Assembly: GCA_947467605.1 (NCBI GenBank)
Contig: CANIII010000023.1
Coordinates: 1 to 64,000 of the forward strand
Direction of reading: 5' to 3'
Source: Acidobacteriota bacterium
GTDB lineage: Bacteria; Acidobacteriota; Vicinamibacteria; Vicinamibacterales; SCN-69-37
DNA: 64,000 nucleotides
Part shown: positions 58,808-64,000 of the stretch, piece after piece
Numbering within the stretch: position 1 is the first letter of the stretch
How the letters are laid out: each line of letters begins with the position of its first letter
The notes under the pieces: generated by a model
Database searches by the model: none
Seen by the model: the letters and a program-made list of their open reading frames with translations, nothing else
Told to the model about the DNA's origin: nothing
Made by a program: the position numbers and the translations under genes

Positions 58808-59489
58808 TCTCGACTTTGCTCGGCAGGCTGCGTTTTGGGTGGCGCAGGAGGTCCATCACGACTTCGGCGATGTCGTCTGCGGTCAGCTTCCAGCTGCTAT
58901 CTTCCGACTTCGTCGGATGCGAGAACTCCGTATCGACTGACCCGGGCATGACGCAGCTGACGCGGATGTTGTCGTTGCGGACTTCGAGCATGACGGCTTC
59001 GCTGAACGCAACGAGGCCGGCTTTTGATGCGCAGTACGCGGCCGCGTTCGCGAAGTAGTTGCGACCGGCCAGGCTCGCGATATTGATAATCCAGCCGCCG
59101 CCCGCACGCTTGAGATGTGGAATCGAGGCGCGCGTCGCGTAGAACACCCCCGTGAGGTTCGTGTCGATCACCTGATGCCACGCTTCATCGGACATGTTCT
59201 CGACATCGACAAAGGTACCGACGCCGGCATTGTTGATGAGCGTATCGAGCGTGCCGAACGTGGACACGGCGCGATCAATCGCCGCTTCGAGACCCTCGCG
59301 ATTGCGCACATCGACAGTGGCGCCGATCACCTGCGCGCCCGTCGCGGCCGACTTGGCGAGCGCCGTCAGTGCCTGCTTGACGCGGCCCTCGTCGCGGCCT
59401 GTGATCATCACCTTGCCGCCCGTCGCCAACATCGCTTCCGCGATGGCAAACCCAATCCCCTTTGTACCGCCCGTGACCAACGCGTTCAT
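58785..59489 (-). CDS. Short-chain dehydrogenase/reductase
   Basis: Protein of 234 residues with a full classical SDR set: TGGTKGIG (NAD(P) loop), TVDVRNREG, INNAGVG, the catalytic Ser in IINIASLAGR, YCASKAG (Tyr and Lys), and the VMPGSVDT end. The residue after the second strand (TGRDEGR) suggests NADP preference. Substrate unknown. It is divergent from the malate-dehydrogenase-like gene, with only 27 bases between starts, so their promoters must overlap. Confidence 0.9.
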   Translation of the reverse strand: MNALVTGGTKGIGFAIAEAMLATGGKVMITGRDEGRVKQALTALAKSAATGAQVIGATVDVRNREGLEAAIDRAVSTFGTLDTLINNAGVGTFVDVENMSDEAWHQVIDTNLTGVFYATRASIPHLKRAGGGWIINIASLAGRNYFANAAAYCASKAGLVAFSEAVMLEVRNDNIRVSCVMPGSVDTEFSHPTKSEDSSWKLTADDIAEVVMDLLRHPKRSLPSKVEIRPSRTK

Positions 59490-59516
59490 GGAACACCTCT
59501 GCTACGATTCTCTCCG

Positions 59517-60371
59517 ATGTCAGCGGTCGCCGTCGTTTCCATAGTGGGCGCAGGAGAAATTGGCTCGGCCGTCGCGTTCGCCCTCGCGCGACGGGCGCGC
59601 GTCCGCGACGTGCGCCTGGTGGACGCCGCTGCCACCGTCGCGGCAGGCAAAGCCCTCGACATTCAGCAGACCGGCCCGATCGAAGGATTCGACACACGTG
59701 TCAGTGGTCGCGGCGACGCGCTCGATGCCGTCGGCGCCGACGTGATTGTTGTTGCCGACGATGCAACAACAGGCGAATGGGAGGGCGAACGCGGGCTGGC
59801 GCTGATCAAGCAACTGGTCCGCGCAGGCGACACGGCACCGATCGTCTTCGCGGGGCCGAAGCAGGTGTGGCTGATGGAAGCCGCCGTGCGCGAGGCTGGC
59901 GTCTCGCCACAGGCGGTCGTGGGATCAGCCGCCGCTGCCGTTCACAGCGGGCTCGCGGCGCTGGTCGCACTCGAGGTGAATGGTTCCGCGATGGATGTGT
60001 CGGCCGCGCTCGTCGGTCGCAGCCCGGCGTTCACCGTCGGCTGGACGTCAGCCACGCTCAGCGGTTCACTGCTCTCCACCGCCATGCCCGCGCATCGCAT
60101 GGTCGCGGTCTCGGAGACGCTGAAGAAGCTCTGGCCGCCGAAGCCGCACGCCGTCGGCGCCGCAACGGCGGTCATCGTCGAAGGCCTGCTCTTCGGATCG
60201 CGCCGACACGTCTACGCCACGACAGTATTGAACGGCGAGTACGGTGAGCGCGGCACGGCCACGATGCTGCCGCTCGAGGTTGGCAACCGACGCGTGATGC
60301 GGCGGATTGAGCCCTCGCTGTCAGGACAGGAGCGCGTGGAATTCCTCAACGGACTGTCAAAGCGCGGCTGA
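59517..60371 (+). CDS. Malate/lactate-dehydrogenase-like protein lacking catalytic motifs
   Basis: Protein of 284 residues. The N-terminal Rossmann half clearly belongs to the MDH/LDH family: VSIVGAGEIGSAVAFALARR, RLVDAAATVAAGKALDIQQT, then GFDTRVSGRGD and DVIVVADDATTGEWEGERGL. Yet the mobile-loop Arg residues (usually PRKPGMSR) are absent, the LDSARFR-type Arg is replaced (VHSGLAALVAL), and the GGHGD catalytic His motif is not present. It should therefore bind NAD but not act as an ordinary malate dehydrogenase. The protein is also short by about 30 residues. It overlaps the convergent GT39-like gene by 26 bases. The ATG at 59517 is the first sensible start. Confidence 0.75.
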   Translation: MSAVAVVSIVGAGEIGSAVAFALARRARVRDVRLVDAAATVAAGKALDIQQTGPIEGFDTRVSGRGDALDAVGADVIVVADDATTGEWEGERGLALIKQLVRAGDTAPIVFAGPKQVWLMEAAVREAGVSPQAVVGSAAAAVHSGLAALVALEVNGSAMDVSAALVGRSPAFTVGWTSATLSGSLLSTAMPAHRMVAVSETLKKLWPPKPHAVGAATAVIVEGLLFGSRRHVYATTVLNGEYGERGTATMLPLEVGNRRVMRRIEPSLSGQERVEFLNGLSKRG

Positions 60372-61539
60372 CGCGCTTCCACAGATCCTCTGCCCCAACC
60401 GCCGCGAACATCAGCAGCATCACGACCGCCGGCATCATGTAGCGCACCACGGCGAGGACCGACACGGCCGTGAGCCAGAAATACAGAATTCCGCCGATCA
60501 GAAACAGCGCGTGCGCTCGGTGACGACGCAGGCAGATCCGCGCGCCGTGGATGCCGAGAAGCAGATACGGTGCCTGCACGATGAGCGTGACGATGTCGTT
60601 AGTCTCGGCAATCGATGCATACCAGGCACGCGCGGTCTTGGCGCCAACGAAGGCCAGAAGATCCAACGGATGCTGCGTCAACTGACGAAGGTAGAACACC
60701 GCAACATCGGCTGAATTCTGCAACTGCCCGGCGGCATCGGCGGCGAGCGCACGCTGAGCAAGCGCAAAGTTGCCCAGCGCTCCATCTCGATAGAACAGGC
60801 CGTGAAGCATCGACGGGTACAAACCTCCGGAGATGCCGCCGTGGCCCGTGTGTTGATAGACGATCCACACCCACGTCAGTACTGGCAGCGCGAATCCGAG
60901 GAGAAAAGACTAAGTACTCGCGACGCGCCACAACGGAGACGTTCCTGGACGGGCGATTGCGATGAAGCCCATCACGATGAGTGGAAAGAGCGTGGGCGCA
61001 GGCCAGGTCAGGACGCTCGCGGCCAGCGCGATGCCGCTGGCCCCCATGATCAGTCGACGGCCGGTGCGCAGCGCAGAGAACAGCAGCCATAGCGACGCCA
61101 CGAAGAAGAACAGAAACAGCGCCGTCGCATTCCAGGCGAATCGCGTCACACCGAGCGCGGCGAACACGGGATGCATCATCAACAACAGCGCCGCGATCGT
61201 CGCCTGACTCGCGGTGAGCCACTGGCGTGCCGCCAGAAACAGCATCGTCACTGACAGGGCGTGCAGGATCACGATCGCCCAGCGGTAGTGCGTGTTCTCG
61301 AGATCCGCCGTTCCGCCGGTGCGATAGATGGCAGCGAGAAAGAGCGGAAACCCCGGCGGGTATCGATCTGGGAACGCGTGATCCAGCACGTAGCCATCGC
61401 CTTGCGCGATATGGGTGGCAAGGGGCGCGTAGAAATTGACGGCGTCACCAGGATTCGTGCCGCGGTTCCCCACCGCGAGATACGACGCGGCGTAGAAGAT
61501 GAGCGCGATCAGGAAAAGAACGCGTTTGGCGACCTTCAT
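60346..61539 (-). pseudogene. GT39-like membrane glycosyltransferase interrupted by an in-frame TAG
   Basis: One 398-codon frame runs from the ATG at 61539 to the stop at 60346, broken only by TAG at 60910-60912. Before it lie 209 residues with about five membrane segments and an ArnT/GT39-like opening (GDAVNFYAPLATHIAQGDGY, RYPPGFPLFLAAIYR). After it the same frame continues SFLLGFALPVLTWVWIVYQH and four more hydrophobic segments to AVGAEDLWKR. The frame is kept on both sides, so a single nonsense change is the simplest explanation. The two halves would not give a normal enzyme unless TAG is read through. The family normally adds sugars from polyprenyl-phosphate donors on the outer face of the inner membrane. 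Confidence 0.78.
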
Positions 61540-61573
61540 CGCGTGGCCGCGTCGCCGGCCGTCACGGTGATTC

Positions 61574-63013
61574 CTAGCTCTTGCGCTTGGGCGCCGGCTT
61601 GCGCCGGCCGCGCGCCGGAGCGGCTGACTCTTGCGGACGACGACGCGACTTGCCCTTGGTGGGCGCAGGCGCGTCGACCGTACCGGGTGCGCCGGCGAAG
61701 TTGCCGTTCACATCGCCGGGCTCGTGGTCGTCGTCGATCGGTGTCACAACGGCATCGATGACTTCCGGCCCCGTCGTGATCACGATCGGCTCGACATCAG
61801 CCGGCGGCGGCGTACTGGCCACGGCCAGTGCCGGCGTGTTCGAGCTCTGGAACACTCGGATCACGCCCTGACGGTCGCGCTCCATGCGCACGAGGTTGTC
61901 TTTGTGTGCGGCACGCAACAGATCGGTCAGGTTGGCGAAGCCATACGCGCGCTCGTCAAACGGCGGCGTCGCGGCGCGCATGACCTGCTTCACGTTGCGG
62001 AGATACAGCGGCCACTTGCGGATCTCTGCAGCCGCCAGCAACCGGGCGAACTCGACGAGACCCTCGGCCGGTGTGCCCGCCACTTCGACGGGCGTCGTGG
62101 AGACGGCCGCTGGCTGGGCGGGGTGATGGGTCTGTGCCTCGCGCTGTTCACGCGGCTCACGTGTGGGGTGGGTCGCGGTAGTCGGAATCGATCCGCCATT
62201 CTCATCGGTCGCGGCCGTCGCAGCGTGGTCCGAAACCATTGGCGCGCCATCAGCCGGGCTGACCATCCAGCCACCCTTGCCCTGCGTCACTTTCAGGACG
62301 CCGGCCTTTTCAAGTTTCTGCGCGAAGTCGCGGAACGAGCTCGCGCCGTACGACCGCTCGTCGAACGTCGAGTCGAGCTGCAACAGCGTGGTCTTGAGCA
62401 GGCCCAGCGGCGGAGCGCCGTCGCGTTCGGAGAGGACGCCCATCGCACGCGTCACGAGCGGTAACGCCTTGTCGATCGTCATGCGATCCGAGCGATTCTC
62501 ACCCGCCGTGCCGGACTGACGACGATGGCCGCTGCCGGTGCTGCGCACGAGGTTCTCGTAGGCGATGAACTCATGGCAGTTGCGCTTCATGATCTCGCTG
62601 GTGAACTGCCGGCCGCCGACGACAAAGACTTTCTTGTCGTACTGCTTGAGCTTTTCCACGAGGCTGATGAAGTCGCTGTCACCGCCCACAATCACGAACG
62701 CGTTGATGTGCGGATGCGTGAAGGCCATCTCGAGGGCGTCCAGCGCCAGGTTGATGTCGGCGCCATTCTTGTCGCCGCCCGGCGTCATGTTGCGCTGCAC
62801 CATGCGGATGGCGTGCTGGCTGAGCGCGCGGCTGTATCCGCCGGCGCGCTGCCAATCGGAGTAGGCCATCTTGGAGACGACTTCGCCGCGTTCTTTCAGG
62901 GCTTCAAGGACCAGGCCGGCGTCAAACGACGCGCCCAGAGTGTTCTTGACGCCAATTTCAATGTTGTCGAAGTCGATAAATACTGCAATACGGAGACGTT
63001 CTGATGGAGTCAC
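61574..63013 (-). CDS. NYN-domain (LabA-like PIN) nuclease with two OST-HTH/LOTUS domains
   Basis: Protein of 479 residues. The N-terminal NYN domain (about residues 8-150) has the acidic residues of PIN-like nucleases: AVFIDFDNIEIG, KNGADINLALDALEMA, and FVIVGGDSDFISLVEKLKQY. Two LOTUS (OST-HTH) winged-helix modules follow: about residues 180-250 (TFDERSYGASSFRDFAQKLE) and 320-395 (PFDERAYGFANLTDLLRAAH). They are joined by Pro/Thr-rich linkers, and a basic tail (KGKSRRRPQ, KPAPKRKS) ends the protein. LOTUS domains bind RNA and NYN domains cut it, so RNA processing is likely. The start is GTG with aagga four bases before; a predicted hairpin lies in its leader. Confidence 0.88.
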   Translation of the reverse strand: MTPSERLRIAVFIDFDNIEIGVKNTLGASFDAGLVLEALKERGEVVSKMAYSDWQRAGGYSRALSQHAIRMVQRNMTPGGDKNGADINLALDALEMAFTHPHINAFVIVGGDSDFISLVEKLKQYDKKVFVVGGRQFTSEIMKRNCHEFIAYENLVRSTGSGHRRQSGTAGENRSDRMTIDKALPLVTRAMGVLSERDGAPPLGLLKTTLLQLDSTFDERSYGASSFRDFAQKLEKAGVLKVTQGKGGWMVSPADGAPMVSDHAATAATDENGGSIPTTATHPTREPREQREAQTHHPAQPAAVSTTPVEVAGTPAEGLVEFARLLAAAEIRKWPLYLRNVKQVMRAATPPFDERAYGFANLTDLLRAAHKDNLVRMERDRQGVIRVFQSSNTPALAVASTPPPADVEPIVITTGPEVIDAVVTPIDDDHEPGDVNGNFAGAPGTVDAPAPTKGKSRRRPQESAAPARGRRKPAPKRKS

Positions 63014-63029
63014 AAAATCCTTAGTAAAC

Positions 63030-63069
63030 CTAGAGGAAACACGAGGCGTTGGCCTTGCGGTTCCCCTAG
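63030..63069 (-). promoter_or_regulatory. Hairpin in the leader of the NYN-LOTUS gene
   Basis: On the minus strand ctaggggaa and ttcctctag can pair along nine bases (one G-U pair), enclosing a G/C-rich loop of about 22 bases. It ends 17 bases before the GTG. There is no T-run, so it is not an intrinsic terminator for the sigma gene upstream. It could stabilise or regulate the transcript. Confidence 0.3.
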
Positions 63070-63082
63070 TCTATCTCAGCTA

Positions 63083-63715
63083 CTAGGCCTCAATCGGCCG
63101 GTGCAGGCTCAGCCCGCCGGCGAAATCCTGGAGCCGGGCGCGCAGGAAGGTGCGGCCACGATGCAAGCGCGACTTGAGCGTCTGAGTCTTTACTTTCAAC
63201 ACCTTAGAGGCTTCTTCGGTCGACATGCCCTGCAGGTCGCGCAGCATCACCGGAATGCGGTAGACCGTCGGCATTTCTTGAAGCGCCGCCACAACCGCGT
63301 CACGCATCTGACGACGCATCACGGATTCGTCGCCCAGATTCGACCAGTCAGCGGCTTCGAAAATCGCATTCGTGCTCGAACCCGATTCGTCACTGGTCTT
63401 GGCCACGAGGTCACCGGCGAGCACTTCGTGCGGGCGGCTGAAGCGGCCGTTGCGCAAGCGCGACATCGCCGTGTTGAACGTGATGCGGTAGATCCAGGAT
63501 GACAAGGCCGAGTCCCCCCGAAACATCTCGATCTTGTTGACGACCTTCAGCAGCACATCCTGGGCCACTTCCTCGGCGTCTTCCCAGTTCTTCATGTAGC
63601 GAAACGACAACTGGTGGATCATCGGGCCGTACTCGGCCGCCAATTCCGCCGCCGCCGTCGCGTCACCCTGTTGCAACCGTCCCGCCAGTTCCAGATCCGC
63701 CCCTCGGTCCCGCAT
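63083..63715 (-). CDS. ECF-type RNA polymerase sigma factor
   Basis: Protein of 210 residues; the ATG at 63715 is chosen because ggagg ends six bases upstream (an ATG at 63730 lacks this). Region 2 reads LSFRYMKNWEDAEEVAQDVL then SSWIYRITFNTAMSRLR; region 4 reads LQEMPTVYRIPVMLRDLQGM then STEEASKVLKVKTQTLKSRL with HRGRTFLR. It would direct RNA polymerase to stress or envelope promoters. The linker between the regions is long (about 45 residues). No anti-sigma factor gene follows; the next gene on the strand, after 69 bases, is the NYN-LOTUS gene. Confidence 0.92.
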   Translation of the reverse strand: MRDRGADLELAGRLQQGDATAAAELAAEYGPMIHQLSFRYMKNWEDAEEVAQDVLLKVVNKIEMFRGDSALSSWIYRITFNTAMSRLRNGRFSRPHEVLAGDLVAKTSDESGSSTNAIFEAADWSNLGDESVMRRQMRDAVVAALQEMPTVYRIPVMLRDLQGMSTEEASKVLKVKTQTLKSRLHRGRTFLRARLQDFAGGLSLHRPIEA

Positions 63716-63787
63716 TTCGTGCCTCCACATGACTGAACACGGGGGGGCCGTGGGTTATTCCCGAGGAAGTTGGACAGCTGGACGTAC

Positions 63788-63845
63788 GTAGCCGACGGCC
63801 TTCAGGCCGGCGGAAGCGCGACGGGCTAAAGCCCGTCGCCTACGT
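63788..63845. repeat. REP-like double hairpin between genes
   Basis: Two hairpins sit side by side: gacggccttcaggccgg (63794-63810, imperfect) and a perfect gcgacgggct-aa-agcccgtcgc (63818-63839). The pair is bounded by tacgta on both sides (63785-63790 and 63841-63846). Elements of the form gacgggct..agcccgtc are frequent intergenic repeats in Acidobacteria, as I recall. It lies between the sigma factor start and the end of the next gene, both on the minus strand, so it could also end transcription of the latter. Confidence 0.6.
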
Positions 63846-63862
63846 AAGTCAGATGTGTCGGG

Positions 63863-64000
63863 TTACGAGAAGCGGCTAAGCGAGACTTCGAGGCGGCGGG
63901 CCGGGGTTTTGGCTGAGCGCCACTGCACGAGGATTGGGGTCTGGTAGGTGCCTTCGATCAGCGCGCCAGTACCGGGTGCAGCTGAGTCGGAGACCAGCAG
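63863..64000 (-). CDS. C-terminal end of an unidentified protein (gene continues beyond window)
   Basis: The minus strand is open from the window edge to a TAA at 63865-63863, giving the last 45 residues: LLVSDSAAPGTGALIEGTYQ, then TPILVQWRSAKTPARRLEV and a SLSRFS end. The alternation of hydrophobic and polar residues suggests beta strands, but the piece is too short to identify. It lies upstream of the ECF sigma factor on the same strand, separated by the REP-like repeat. Confidence 0.5.
   Translation of the reverse strand: MLVSDSAAPGTGALIEGTYQTPILVQWRSAKTPARRLEVSLSRFS

Overview
The window is a gene-dense, high-GC bacterial chromosome segment with no rRNA or tRNA gene that I can see. It most resembles Acidobacteriota, probably the Vicinamibacteria. 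The pointers are a secreted VWFA-related protein of the acidobacterial type, two very large Oar-like TonB-dependent receptors with an N-terminal carboxypeptidase-regulatory-like domain, an ECF sigma factor next to a Ser/Thr kinase with a TPR region, the squalene genes hpnCDE, and REP-like palindromes. Assignments come from reading motifs by eye. No database search was possible.

Layout. 1-4282: end of an alpha/beta-hydrolase-family protein, then a malonate module (MatB-like ligase, MatC-like carrier) and a TIM-barrel isomerase. 4288-9606: short tandem repeats, a TonB receptor with its terminator, and a divergent secreted M20 peptidase. 9676-13592: a HlyD / ABC ATPase / ABC permease / TetR operon with a promoter and an overlapping palindrome. 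13598-18480: two perfect palindromes and a tight five-gene operon (rhodanese, ankyrin, M20 dipeptidase, methyltransferase, DinB). 18540-20267: membrane protein plus winged-helix regulator, and a metallo-hydrolase. 20264-27108: an envelope block, with LolA-like protein, MMPL/RND transporter and outer-membrane barrel on the minus strand facing AsmA-like and OmpA-like genes on the plus strand. The control region between them carries a strong promoter containing a perfect CRP-type palindrome.

27117-33634: thioesterase, double-domain ThyX-like protein, peptide deformylase, small lipoprotein, aldo-keto reductase, lytic transglycosylase, an outer-membrane barrel and an exported receiver-like protein. 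33678-38386: a Ser/Thr kinase whose partner ECF sigma factor has an internal out-of-frame deletion, then three tandem paralogous CxxC lipoproteins. 38402-45601: LacD-type aldolase, a second Oar-like receptor and the VWFA protein, both with Gly/Arg-rich inserts. 45611-50416: a third palindrome, then pduO-hpnC-hpnD-hpnE-thiI. 50423-55512: a shared divergent -10 element, a short MutY with a separate Nudix gene, YgfZ, an alpha/beta hydrolase lacking its nucleophile serine, a lone PntA-type subunit and an FHA protein. 55659-64000: DUF1801, a 7TM diguanylate cyclase, glyoxalase-II-like hydrolase, PLP dehydratase, SDR, a malate-dehydrogenase-like protein lacking catalytic motifs, a GT39-like gene with an in-frame stop, a NYN-LOTUS protein, an ECF sigma factor, a REP-like repeat and a partial gene.

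Points most worth a second look: palindromes that supply the stop codon of the gene they abut; the tandem CxxC lipoproteins beside the broken sigma factor; the LolA/RND/barrel operon with a CRP-type site inside its promoter; and several proteins that keep their fold but have lost key catalytic residues. No gap between genes exceeds about 210 bases. Gaps not listed as features show nothing I can name.
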